From an uncultured Mesorhizobium sp. (GTDB taxonomy: Bacteria > Pseudomonadota > Alphaproteobacteria > Rhizobiales > Rhizobiaceae), in the NCBI GenBank assembly GCA_937958475.1, contig CALFXR010000069.1, forward strand, positions 1-64,000: 64,000 nucleotides of DNA, given 5' to 3'. Within the stretch, counting starts at the first letter, position 1; every line of letters begins with the position of its first letter. Under the pieces are notes generated by a model, which saw only the letters and a program-made list of their open reading frames with translations, made no database searches and was not told where the DNA came from. Position numbers and translations under genes: made by a program. Below are positions 43,824 to 52,184 of the stretch, piece after piece.

Positions 43824-45119
43824 ATGGATCAGACCGGCAGCCGAACCGTCGTATCTCCCGCTCTTCCGCGGGAAGCCACGCTTGCCGCGATCGTCGTCGG
43901 CATGGCCTTCCTGTTCAACTTCCTGGCGCGCGGGGCGATCGACACCTTCATGGTGTTCATGCTCCAGCTCGAGCAGGAATTCGGCTGGCGGCGCTCCTCG
44001 CTCACCGGCGTCTATTCGACCTACCTCATCGTCGTCGGGCTCATGTCGCCGCTGTCCGGCCTCGTCCTCGATCGCATGGGACCGCGCTTCACCTATTCGG
44101 TGGGCATGGCGATCCTCGCGGGGGCCATGTACGCGGCCTCGTCGATCGGAGCGCTCTGGCAGGTCTACCTCCTGCTCGGCGGCCTCGGCGGCATCGCCGC
44201 CTCTCTTCTCGGCATGGTCACGGCGGCGGCGCTGATCGGACGCTGGTTCGACCGCCGCATGAGCATCGCCATGGCTGTCGCCTATGCCGGTTTCGGCTCC
44301 GGCATCCTGGCGATGGTTCCGCTTGCACAGGTCGGCATCGACGTCCTCGGCTGGCGCGACACCTATCGACTCATCGCCATCGTGCTCGCATGCAGTGCGC
44401 CCCTGTTCCTGCTGCCCTGGAAACGTATCGCGCTGGGTAGTGCCGATTTCCAGGCCCGCCGCAGCACGGCGGCAAGCGAAGCCTCGACGTCCGTCGGGGC
44501 GAACTGGACGATCCGGACGGCGGTTCGGACGCGCGAGTTCTGGCTGCTCGTCCAGGTCTTCTTCTTCACCGCCTGCGGCGTCTACAGCGTCATCGTCCAG
44601 GTGGTGCCGTATCTCGTCGAAAGCGGATATCCGCCGATCGAGGCCGCGCTGGCCTTCGGTGCGTCCGGCATGCTCTCGATCTTCGGCGTGCTGTTTGCCG
44701 GCGTGCTCTGCGCACGCTTCGGGAACCGCTTCACGGCGACGCTCTCGTTTGCCGGAACCTTCATCGGGACGGTCGCGCTGCTCGGATTCTCGGTCGTTGC
44801 CAACCCGGCTCTGGTCCTCGTCTGGGTGGTCGCCTTCGGCATCTGCCAGGGTGCCCGCGGGCCGATCGTATCGACGCTGACGGCGCGTATCTTCGCGCTG
44901 GGCTCGGTGGCCTCGATCTTCGGCACCATCTTCATGCTGATGTCGTTCGGATCGGCGTTCGGCTCGTGGATTTCCGGCTTCCTGCACGACCTGACCGGTA
45001 GCTACCGGGCGGCGTTCGTGTTCTCGGGGGCATGCATAGTCCTGGCCTGCATGCCGTTCTGGACGTCGGACAGGTTGCAGAAGCCGGTGGCGCTCGATCC
45101 GCCGGCGCGCGCGGAGTGA
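43824..45119 (+). CDS. MFS transporter (monocarboxylate/oxalate-formate type)
   Basis: 431 residues with 12 hydrophobic spans and a central loop near 205-235. The N-terminal stretch GWRRSSLTGVYSTYLIVVGLMSPLSGLVLDRMGPR is typical of the MCT/OFA subfamily that carries mono- or dicarboxylates. It is likely the uptake system for the acid degraded by the surrounding CoA-dependent enzymes. It lies 33 bases after the lyase gene and four bases before the second MaoC gene. Confidence 0.88.
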   Translation: MDQTGSRTVVSPALPREATLAAIVVGMAFLFNFLARGAIDTFMVFMLQLEQEFGWRRSSLTGVYSTYLIVVGLMSPLSGLVLDRMGPRFTYSVGMAILAGAMYAASSIGALWQVYLLLGGLGGIAASLLGMVTAAALIGRWFDRRMSIAMAVAYAGFGSGILAMVPLAQVGIDVLGWRDTYRLIAIVLACSAPLFLLPWKRIALGSADFQARRSTAASEASTSVGANWTIRTAVRTREFWLLVQVFFFTACGVYSVIVQVVPYLVESGYPPIEAALAFGASGMLSIFGVLFAGVLCARFGNRFTATLSFAGTFIGTVALLGFSVVANPALVLVWVVAFGICQGARGPIVSTLTARIFALGSVASIFGTIFMLMSFGSAFGSWISGFLHDLTGSYRAAFVFSGACIVLACMPFWTSDRLQKPVALDPPARAE

Positions 45120-45123
45120 AGAC

Positions 45124-45594
45124 ATGGAGGTGGAGATGAAACTCGTCGGCGAGGGCTTTTACTGGAACGACCTGGAAGTCGGGCAGCGCTTCCGGACGTT
45201 CGGCCGGACGATCACGGAGACGGACATCGTCAATTTCGTCAGCTGCGTCGGCATGCTCGAATCGCTCTTCGTCGACGAGGAGTTCCGCGCGAAGCACTCG
45301 GCGATACCCGGCCGCCCCGCTCCCGCGGCGCTGGTTTTCTCGATCGCCGAGGGGCTGGTACTCAACGCGACCGGACAAGGCACCGGCCTCGCCTTCCTCG
45401 GCATGGACCTGAACGTCGAGAAGCCGGTGCTGCAGGGCGACACGATCCATGTCGAGATCGAGATCACCGAGGTCAGGCCTGCGAGCAAGGGCGGACGCGG
45501 ACTGGTGCGGACACGCAATCGCATCGTCAACCAGCGCGGCGAGACGGTCATCGTCTATACGCCGCTGAGGCTGATGGAAGGACGCCCCGCATGA
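45124..45594 (+). CDS. MaoC-like hot-dog fold dehydratase (second copy)
   Basis: 156 residues, full family length (YWNDLEVGQRFRTFGRTITETDIVNFVS..., VPAALVFS-like PAPAALVFSIAEGLV, GDTIHVEIEITEVRPASKG). The catalytic His position is not obvious (MLESLFVDEEF where NPxHxD is common), but I recall close relatives with that form. ATG 45124 has GGAG seven bases upstream; ATG 45136 with GGAGGTGGAG before it is an equally good start. It ends the operon. It may take over hydration or serve a distinct step, since the first MaoC gene is deleted. Confidence 0.8.
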   Translation: MEVEMKLVGEGFYWNDLEVGQRFRTFGRTITETDIVNFVSCVGMLESLFVDEEFRAKHSAIPGRPAPAALVFSIAEGLVLNATGQGTGLAFLGMDLNVEKPVLQGDTIHVEIEITEVRPASKGGRGLVRTRNRIVNQRGETVIVYTPLRLMEGRPA

Positions 45595-45634
45595 GGCGGC
45601 GGGGTTGCGGGCCGCGGATCGTGAAGCGGCCGTC

Positions 45635-46750
45635 TCAGGTCGCGGGGGAGCGGGCGATCGACGATATCCGAACCTGCAACTTCTCGAAATGGCGGGTCGC
45701 GATCACCGCCTCGTGCGATGCCAGCGCCGCGCAGCGTAACTCGTTCTCCGCCAGTGCGCCCGCGCGAAGGCGCTCGATCAGGGCGCAGGCATGAGCCGCG
45801 CTTGCGAGCGAAAGCGCTCCGTGTTCGCCGGCGGACGTCTGCGGCTCGATGCGGCAGGAAAACAATTCCTCCGACGCGCGGCCGTCGCGCGTGCCGACAG
45901 CGCGAACGTGAATGACGACGGCATCCGGTTCCGCCGCCGGCAGCCCGTTTCTCAGCAGCGTCGCCAGGAGGTCGCGGCGCGCGCGCAGGCCGAGGTCGTC
46001 GAGCAGGAACTGCATGTAGTCGAGATGGCCGGGATAGCGGATGGTGCGGAAGGCGAGGTTGCTTACCCGCGACCCGACGAGGGCGGTCAGCGCGTCGATG
46101 CTGCCCGCAGTCAGGAACGCCTCGTAGGCGACGCCGTCGGCCTCGAACTCGATGCGGCCGGAGAGGGCCGGCAGCGTGGTTGGCTTGCCCTCGACGATCG
46201 CCGCACACGGCGCGGTGTATTCATCGATCAGCCCGTCGAGGCTCCAGATCAGGCCGTAGCCGAGGCGGTTCGTCCGCTTGGCGGGGATGGCGCCGACGCG
46301 CAGGTCGAGGTCGCAACCGGGATCCAGCCGCTTCGCCAGGTCGTTCGCCACCGCGTCGACCAGGCCCGGCGAGACGCCGCAGCCCGTGAGGAACGCCCGA
46401 TCCGCTGCCAGGGCTGAACCGATCGCCCGTGTTTCCTCGTTCGCCTCGCAGAAGTCGAGGTAGGAGATGCCGGCTGCGGCCGCAGCCTGCGCGACCTTCG
46501 GCACCAGCCGGTCGGGAACCGCCGCAATGGCGAGATCGGCTTCCGCCATCAGCCGGGCGAGTTCCCCGGGGCGCGCCGCGTCGACGTGGCGTACCTCCAG
46601 CCCGCGCGCCTGCGCGGCCGCGAGCGCCTCTTCGGTGCAGTCTGCCGCCACGACCGCGTAGTCTCCGGTCGCCGCCAGCATTTCGGCGAGGCAAAGGCCA
46701 ACCCGGCCCGTGCCGATCACCGCGACCCTCATCCCATCCGGATGCGCCAT
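45635..46750 (-). CDS. Saccharopine dehydrogenase-like NAD(P)-binding protein
   Basis: 371 residues. The Rossmann domain starts RVAVIGTGRVGLCLAEML, and a second domain follows YLDFCEANEETR and GCGVSPGLVDAVANDLAKRL, the order seen in saccharopine dehydrogenase/Lys9 and lysine or carboxynorspermidine dehydrogenases. It probably reduces or oxidises a C=N bond to an amino acid. It is the last gene of a tightly packed minus-strand operon with a DapA homolog, a dehydrogenase trimer and an amino-acid importer, so the substrate is likely an amino acid or cyclic imine. ATG 46732 with GGATGGG upstream is an alternative start. Confidence 0.72.
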   Translation of the reverse strand: MAHPDGMRVAVIGTGRVGLCLAEMLAATGDYAVVAADCTEEALAAAQARGLEVRHVDAARPGELARLMAEADLAIAAVPDRLVPKVAQAAAAAGISYLDFCEANEETRAIGSALAADRAFLTGCGVSPGLVDAVANDLAKRLDPGCDLDLRVGAIPAKRTNRLGYGLIWSLDGLIDEYTAPCAAIVEGKPTTLPALSGRIEFEADGVAYEAFLTAGSIDALTALVGSRVSNLAFRTIRYPGHLDYMQFLLDDLGLRARRDLLATLLRNGLPAAEPDAVVIHVRAVGTRDGRASEELFSCRIEPQTSAGEHGALSLASAAHACALIERLRAGALAENELRCAALASHEAVIATRHFEKLQVRISSIARSPAT

Positions 46751-46759
46751 CGCCGCGGC

Positions 46760-47539
46760 CTAGTGGTTGAACCGCGACACGAAGGCCGCCAGGCGTTCGT
46801 TCGCGGGATTGCGGATGGTCTGGTCCGGCGTGCCCTCGACGACGATCCGGCCGCCGTCCAGGAAAAGGATGCGATCGGCCACGTCGGCGGCGAACGCCAT
46901 CTCGTGCGTGACGATCGCCATCGTCATGCCCTCGTCCGCCAGTCGCCGGATCACGCTCAGCACCTCGCCGACGAGTTCGGGATCGAGCGCGCTCGTGACC
47001 TCGTCGAGCAGCAGCACTTCGGGTTTCATCGCCAGCGCGCGGGCGATCGCCACGCGCTGCTTCTGGCCGCCGGACAGGTGGCTCGGATAGGCATCGCGTT
47101 TTTCTGCGAGCCCCACTTGCGACAGGAGTTCCATCGCGTGGGCTTCCGCCTCCGCCCGGGGGGTGCCGCAGACGATCACCGGCCCCTCGACGACGTTCTG
47201 GATCACCGTCTTGTGCGGAAAGAGGTTGAAGTGCTGGAACACCATGCCGACGTGGCGGCGCAGCGTGCCGATGCCCGTCGTGCCTTCGGTGTCGCGGAAT
47301 TTCCTGCCGATGCGCCGGCCGCGGAAGACGACTTCGCCGCCGGTCGGCAGCTCCAGCATGTTGAGGCAGCGTATCAGCGTCGACTTGCCGGAACCGGACG
47401 GGCCGATCAGCCCCACCACCTCGCCGCGTCCGAGCGCGACGTCGACCCCTTTCAGCACCTCGAGCGTGCCGAAGGATTTCCTGATCCCGTGTGCCTCGAG
47501 GACCGCCGGGGACGGCGCGGAGGTTTGCACAGTGCTCAT
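46760..47539 (-). CDS. Polar amino-acid ABC transporter ATP-binding protein (GlnQ/HisP type)
   Basis: 259 residues. Walker A GPSGSGKST is near 42-50, Q-loop MVFQHFNLFPHKTV near 95, signature LSGGQKQRVAIARAL near 155, Walker B VLLLDEVTSALDPE near 175 and H-loop MAIVTHEMAFA near 207. It energises the importer formed with the 47550 permease and the binding protein encoded at 54573. ATG 47539 has GGAG upstream. It lies ten bases after the permease stop. Confidence 0.93.
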   Translation of the reverse strand: MSTVQTSAPSPAVLEAHGIRKSFGTLEVLKGVDVALGRGEVVGLIGPSGSGKSTLIRCLNMLELPTGGEVVFRGRRIGRKFRDTEGTTGIGTLRRHVGMVFQHFNLFPHKTVIQNVVEGPVIVCGTPRAEAEAHAMELLSQVGLAEKRDAYPSHLSGGQKQRVAIARALAMKPEVLLLDEVTSALDPELVGEVLSVIRRLADEGMTMAIVTHEMAFAADVADRILFLDGGRIVVEGTPDQTIRNPANERLAAFVSRFNH

Positions 47540-47549
47540 CTCGATCTCC

Positions 47550-48212
47550 TCAATCGCTCGCGCGCATGCGCCGCTCGATCCAGTCGGCGACCTGGGTCAG
47601 CGGGAACAGGACCGCGATGTAGAGCGCGGCCATCACCGTGTAGGACTCCAGCGGACGGTAGGTCTGGCTGTTCACCACCGCGGCCATGTAGGCGAGATCG
47701 GCGACCGAGATCACCGAGACCAGCGAGGTGTTCTTGAACTGGATCACCGACTGGTTGATGAACGCCGGCAGCATGCGCTTGAAGGCCTGCGGCATGACGA
47801 TGCGCTTCATCGACTGCCAGGGGCTCATGCCGATGGCGGCCGCGGCCTCGCGCTGCCCCTTGTCGATGGAGAGGATGCCGCCGCGAAAGATCTCGGCGTA
47901 GAAGGCGCCGACATAGAGCGACAGCGTCAGCATCGCCGCGACGCGGTTGTCGATCGTGACGCCGACCAGCAGCGGGAAGGCGTAGTAGAACCACAGCAGC
48001 TGCACCAGCAGAGGCGAGCAGCGGAAGATCTCCTGATAGGCGCGCGCGATGACGGAGAGTACCTTCCAGCCCGAGAGGCGGGCGGCGCAGGTCAGCGCGC
48101 CGATCAGGATGCCGAACAGGATCGAGCCGAAGGTGTAGACCACCGTCAGCCACAGGCCGTACACGAACAGGTCCCAGTACTGCCACAGGACGTTGAAATC
48201 CCATCTGTACAT
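47550..48212 (-). CDS. Polar amino-acid ABC transporter permease (GlnP type)
   Basis: 220 residues with five membrane segments. The HEAM-type BPD_transp_1 motif region YAEIFRGGILSIDKGQREAAAAIGMSP at about 125-150 marks the loop that docks on the ATPase. Only one permease gene is present, so it probably works as a homodimer. GGGGGAACG precedes ATG 48212. It lies 70 bases after the DapA gene, the largest gap in the operon. Confidence 0.92.
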   Translation of the reverse strand: MYRWDFNVLWQYWDLFVYGLWLTVVYTFGSILFGILIGALTCAARLSGWKVLSVIARAYQEIFRCSPLLVQLLWFYYAFPLLVGVTIDNRVAAMLTLSLYVGAFYAEIFRGGILSIDKGQREAAAAIGMSPWQSMKRIVMPQAFKRMLPAFINQSVIQFKNTSLVSVISVADLAYMAAVVNSQTYRPLESYTVMAALYIAVLFPLTQVADWIERRMRASD

Positions 48213-48282
48213 CAGCGTTCCCCCTGGCTGCGGCTCCGGATGGCCGGCCGCATTGTCCTTTGATTGATCGGCGGCGGCAACG

Positions 48283-49200
48283 TCACGCGGCCGCCGCGGC
48301 CGACGAGGTCGCCACGCGGTAGCGCGACACGGCCGCTGCCAGCCGCTCCAGATTGCCGGGGTCCATGGCGGTCAGCGGCAGACGAAGCTCGGCGCTCGCC
48401 AGCCCCGCCAGCGACAGCGCCGCCTTGGCCGGCACCGGGTTCGGCTCGACGAACAGCATTTCCGTCAGTTCCGCCAGTTCCTCGTGGCGGGCGAGGGCTG
48501 CGGCGGCATCGCCGCGGCGCCAGGCATCGACCAGCGCCACCATGCCTTGCGGCGCGACATTGGAGACGACACTGGTCACCCCGACCGCGCCCGCCGCCAG
48601 GAAAGGCAGCGTCAGCGCGTCGTCGCCGGAATGGATCGGGAAGTCGCGCCCACAGGCGCGCCGGATGCGCGTGACGCGCTCGACCGAGCCGCCGGCTTCC
48701 TTGATGGCGACGACGTTGGCGTGGCGCTCCGCGAGCCGGGCGCATGTGTCGGCCGCGATCTCGATGCCGCAGCGGCCGGGAACGCTGTAGAGCATCACCG
48801 GCAGACCGGTGGCTCCGACCACGGCGCCGTAGTGGGCGAGGAGGCCCGCCTGCGTCGGCTTGTTGTAGTAGGGCGTGACGACGAGCAGCCCGTCCGCTCC
48901 GGCGGCTTCCGCATGGCGCGCCTTTTCGACGGTCGTGCGCGTGTCGTTGGTGCCGACGCCGGCCAGGACCATCACCTTGCCACACGCGATGCGCACCGTG
49001 CGGGCGACGAGGTCGTCGATCTCGTCCTGTCTCAGCGTGGCCGCTTCGCCGGTCGTGCCGGCTGTCACCAGCCCTGCCACCCCGGCCGCGACCTGCCGCT
49101 CTACCAGCGCCTCGAAGGCGGCGACGTCCACCGTGCCGTCCCGGAAGGGGGTGACCAGCGCCGTGAAGACCCCGTCGAGCCTGTTCCTGTCGAAATCCAT
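48283..49200 (-). CDS. dapA: 4-hydroxy-tetrahydrodipicolinate synthase (DapA)-like aldolase
   Basis: 305 residues. Every diagnostic residue of genuine DapA is present at a constant offset from E. coli: T49/T50 (AGTTGEA), Y112 (TPYYNKP), Y138 and R143 (YSVPGRC) and the Schiff-base K167 (AIKEAG). DapA condenses pyruvate with aspartate semialdehyde. The gene is embedded in a catabolic operon rather than with lysine biosynthesis genes, so it could be a second DapA copy or a relative that uses another aldehyde. ATG 49200 starts 11 bases after the aldehyde dehydrogenase stop. Confidence 0.85.
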   Translation of the reverse strand: MDFDRNRLDGVFTALVTPFRDGTVDVAAFEALVERQVAAGVAGLVTAGTTGEAATLRQDEIDDLVARTVRIACGKVMVLAGVGTNDTRTTVEKARHAEAAGADGLLVVTPYYNKPTQAGLLAHYGAVVGATGLPVMLYSVPGRCGIEIAADTCARLAERHANVVAIKEAGGSVERVTRIRRACGRDFPIHSGDDALTLPFLAAGAVGVTSVVSNVAPQGMVALVDAWRRGDAAAALARHEELAELTEMLFVEPNPVPAKAALSLAGLASAELRLPLTAMDPGNLERLAAAVSRYRVATSSAAAAA

Positions 49201-49211
49201 GTTCCTGCCCC

Positions 49212-50612
49212 CTAGTCGATGACCACGCGCGTTTCCGACATCTCGCGGAGCGCGATGCGCACGCCCTCGCGTCCGAGCCCGCTCGACTTGATGCCGCCGA
49301 AGGGCACGTGCTCGGCGCGGAAGTCCGGCCCTTCGTTGACCATCACGCCGCCGACCGCGAGGTCGCGCGAGAACTGCTTGATGAGCGCGTGGTCGTTCGT
49401 GAAGACGCCCGCCTGCAGGCCGTAGGGTCCGGCGTTGACCTCGGCGATGGCATCGTCCGCGTCGACGAAGGTGCGGATGGCGATCACCGGCCCGAACGTC
49501 TCCTCGGCGATCAGCGGCGCGTCGGCGGCAACGCAGGCAAGCACGGTAGGTTCGACCAGCGTTCCCGACCGGCCTCCGCCGGCGAGCAGCTTCGCTCCTC
49601 CGGCAAGCGTGGCCTGCACGCGCCGCTCGACCACGGCGGCGGCATCCTCGTCGATCACCGGCCCCATGTCGGTGTCGTCCCTTTCCGGGTCGCCGGTGCG
49701 CACCGCCGCCACGGCCGACAGCAGCCGTTCCGTGAACTCGGCCTCGATGTCGCGATGCAGGTAGAGCTTCTTCACGGCCGCGCAGCTCTGACCGGCGATC
49801 TCGAAGCGGTGGGCGACGGCCGTGGCCACGGCCCTGTCCAGGTCTGCATCGGGCAGCACGAAGAGCGGATCGTTGCCGCCCAGTTCCATCAGGCAGCGCA
49901 CGAGCCCGCTGGCGTTCTTCAGCGCCAGGCCCGCCGCCGGGCCGCCGGTGAAGGACAACAGGTCGATCGGCGCGCGGGCGAGCGCGAGCGCCGCCTCCGC
50001 ACCGCCATGGATCACCTGGAACAGCCCCTCGGGAAAGCCTGCCTCGACCGCCAGTTCGGCCAGCCGCGCGGCGGCGAGGGGAGCCTTCGGCGAGGGCTTC
50101 GCCACGACGGCGTTTCCGGCGGCGATGGCCGGCCCCAGCTTGTGGCAGAGCAGGTTGAGCGGATAGTTGAAGGGCGTCACGGCGGCGACGACGCCGACGG
50201 GCTGCCAGGTGATCGACGCGTGCCGGTCGACCCCGCCAGACACGATGCCGCAATGAAGCACCTCGCCGTCGAGGAAGGTCGCGGCGTCGCCGGAGAGGCG
50301 CAGCGTGTTCTGCGCGCGGCGCACCTCGTTGCGGGCCTCGCGGATCGTCTTGCCGACTTCGGCGCAGATGATCCGTGCCAGTTCCTCGGCTTGCGCCGCG
50401 ATGCGGGAGGCTAGCGCGTCGAGCAGCGTTCGCCGCTGGAACGGGGTCGAAAGCCGGAAGTCCCGCTGCGCCCCCTTGGCGCGGGCGACGGCGCGGCCGA
50501 TGTCGGCGGCGGAAGCAGTGCCGACTTCGCCGAACGGCGCGCCGCCCCAGGGCCTGCGGACGATGATGGCGGCTGGCGTCGCGGGGGTCTTTCTCTGGGC
50601 GGCGTGGGACAT
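49212..50612 (-). CDS. NAD(P)+-dependent aldehyde dehydrogenase
   Basis: 466 residues. N (PFNYPLN), K (AKPSPKAPL), E (LMELGGNDP) and C (AGQSCAAVK) catalytic residues are in place. It resembles the lactaldehyde/sulfoacetaldehyde/phosphonoacetaldehyde dehydrogenase branch more than the alpha-ketoglutarate semialdehyde enzymes. ATG 50612 overlaps the stop of the upstream oxidoreductase gene (TGATG); an ATG three bases earlier is too close to the AGAGGA site. It probably oxidises the aldehyde released after amine oxidation by the FAD/[2Fe-2S] enzyme. Frame continuation to 50873 lies inside the upstream gene. Confidence 0.88.
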   Translation of the reverse strand: MSHAAQRKTPATPAAIIVRRPWGGAPFGEVGTASAADIGRAVARAKGAQRDFRLSTPFQRRTLLDALASRIAAQAEELARIICAEVGKTIREARNEVRRAQNTLRLSGDAATFLDGEVLHCGIVSGGVDRHASITWQPVGVVAAVTPFNYPLNLLCHKLGPAIAAGNAVVAKPSPKAPLAAARLAELAVEAGFPEGLFQVIHGGAEAALALARAPIDLLSFTGGPAAGLALKNASGLVRCLMELGGNDPLFVLPDADLDRAVATAVAHRFEIAGQSCAAVKKLYLHRDIEAEFTERLLSAVAAVRTGDPERDDTDMGPVIDEDAAAVVERRVQATLAGGAKLLAGGGRSGTLVEPTVLACVAADAPLIAEETFGPVIAIRTFVDADDAIAEVNAGPYGLQAGVFTNDHALIKQFSRDLAVGGVMVNEGPDFRAEHVPFGGIKSSGLGREGVRIALREMSETRVVID

Positions 50613-51937
50613 CATTCCTCTCGTGTTTCTTCTTCGGCGGCGAGCGCCGCGATCAGGACGGGACGTGCGGGCCAGCGGTCGCGGCTGAGCGGACCGGCCA
50701 CCGTGCCGGGGCGGGCCGCGGCGATGAGCGCCTGCACGTTGTCGGCGCAGAAACGGCCCTGGCACGACCCCATGCCGAAGCGCCCGTTCAGCTTGATCTC
50801 GCGCGGACCCACGGGGTCCGGCTCGGTCAGCATGGCGCGCAACTGGCCGACCGTGCGTCCCTCGCAGCGGCACAGCACCGTCTCGTCAGGCAGCGCGGCG
50901 AGGCCGCCGTCGTCCCGCACCGGCTTGAACAGCGCGCCGAGCACGGCCTGCGCCCGCCGCTGGCGCGAAACTTCCGGCGCATGCCGCCGCGGCGCCGTTC
51001 CGGTGAGCAGCGCGACCGCTTCGCGGGCGGCGGCGCGGCCGTCCGCCTCCGCCGCGCCCACGCCGAGTGCCTCGCGGCAGTCGCCCGCTCGCAGGACGAA
51101 GGGTTCGCCGCGCGCCGTAGCCGGCAGGCCGAAATCGTTGGGGCGGATGCCGTCGTGCAGGGCGACGGTGTCCGCCCGGATCCGGCGGGTAGCGCCGTTG
51201 CGGTCCTCGATCGAGGCGAGGAGACGCCCGTCCTCGCGCGAGATCGACGTCAGCCGGGACCCGCGCAGCCAGGGCGTGCCGGCAGCACGCACACGCACCA
51301 GGTGCGCTGCAGCCTCCGCGACCAGGCCGGGAAACGCGGCCATGCGCAGGGCGGCCAGGGGACGGGCGAGGGGATCGCCCGCCTCGACCACCGCGACCGG
51401 CGGCCGGCCGAGGCGCGCGAGATCGGCTGCCAGCGCGACGGCGAGCGGCCCGTTGCCGGCGATCACGATGTCGCCCCGTGGCGCCTCGCCGGTTTCCTTG
51501 ATCAGCATCTGCAGGCCGCCGGCCGTCACCACGCCGTCGAGCTGCCAGCCGGGGCGCGGCAGCACGCGCTCGACGGCGCCCACCGCGACGATCACGGCGC
51601 GGGTGCGAACCGTCCGCACGCGGCCGCCGTTGCGGTCGTCGAGGAGCACGAGGCCGTCCGTGTCGACGCCGAGGAAGACGTGACGAAGGCGCGGCGTCAC
51701 CGCTGCGCGGCGAAGCTCGTCCTCCAGCCGCGACCACTGCCGCGCGCGGCGATCGCCGGCCTGCATTCCGGCCGCCCGTCCTGCCGGCTGCCGATAGTAG
51801 GCGCCGCCCAGTGCCGGCCGCTGTTCCGCCAGCTCGACGGTCAGGCCGGCGCGGCAGAGCTCGGCCGCCGCCGCGACGCCGGCGGCCCCGCCGCCGACCA
51901 CCAGCGTGTCGCAGACGATGTCGGCGGGCCTATCCAT
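50612..51937 (-). CDS. FAD/NAD(P)-binding dehydrogenase subunit with BFD-like [2Fe-2S] domain (HcnB/OoxA/LhpE type)
   Basis: 441 residues. An N-terminal FAD loop GGGAAG is at 15-20, and a second dinucleotide site GNGPLAVALAADLARLG is near 160. The C-terminal cysteine set CRC...SCQGRFC is the BFD-like [2Fe-2S] domain found in HcnB, octopine/nopaline oxidase OoxA/NoxA and D-hydroxyproline dehydrogenase LhpE. It overlaps the small ferredoxin-like gene by eight bases. Together with that protein and the 52181 FAD subunit it forms a heteromeric amine dehydrogenase, probably membrane-associated and feeding quinone. Confidence 0.88.
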   Translation of the reverse strand: MDRPADIVCDTLVVGGGAAGVAAAAELCRAGLTVELAEQRPALGGAYYRQPAGRAAGMQAGDRRARQWSRLEDELRRAAVTPRLRHVFLGVDTDGLVLLDDRNGGRVRTVRTRAVIVAVGAVERVLPRPGWQLDGVVTAGGLQMLIKETGEAPRGDIVIAGNGPLAVALAADLARLGRPPVAVVEAGDPLARPLAALRMAAFPGLVAEAAAHLVRVRAAGTPWLRGSRLTSISREDGRLLASIEDRNGATRRIRADTVALHDGIRPNDFGLPATARGEPFVLRAGDCREALGVGAAEADGRAAAREAVALLTGTAPRRHAPEVSRQRRAQAVLGALFKPVRDDGGLAALPDETVLCRCEGRTVGQLRAMLTEPDPVGPREIKLNGRFGMGSCQGRFCADNVQALIAAARPGTVAGPLSRDRWPARPVLIAALAAEEETREE

Positions 51938-52184
51938 GGGCCATCTCCACGGCTTCGACGGCCATCCCCTCGCACGCCGGTGTCAGGCAGGCTTCGACCA
52001 CCGAACCGCCGACGCTGACGACGCAGTTCTGGCAGGCGCCGATGCCGCAGAAATAGCGCAGCCCGGCACCGGCGCCGTCGCGGCCCAGGTTGCGGATCCC
52101 GGCGCGCATCAACGCGGCAGCGACGCTTTCGCCTTCGCGAAACGGCACGGCCACGCCCTTCCACAGGAAGCTGCCGGCGCTCAT
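51930..52184 (-). CDS. [2Fe-2S] ferredoxin-like small subunit (HcnA/LhpF type)
   Basis: 84 residues. Four cysteines C46, C51, C54 (FCGIGACQNC) and C66 (VVEACL) give the CxxxxCxxC...C plant-type [2Fe-2S] pattern. Small proteins of this kind are the electron-transfer subunit of HcnABC, opine oxidases and D-hydroxyproline dehydrogenase. It overlaps both flanking genes by a few bases, so the three subunits are translationally coupled. Confidence 0.9.
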   Translation of the reverse strand: MSAGSFLWKGVAVPFREGESVAAALMRAGIRNLGRDGAGAGLRYFCGIGACQNCVVSVGGSVVEACLTPACEGMAVEAVEMAHG

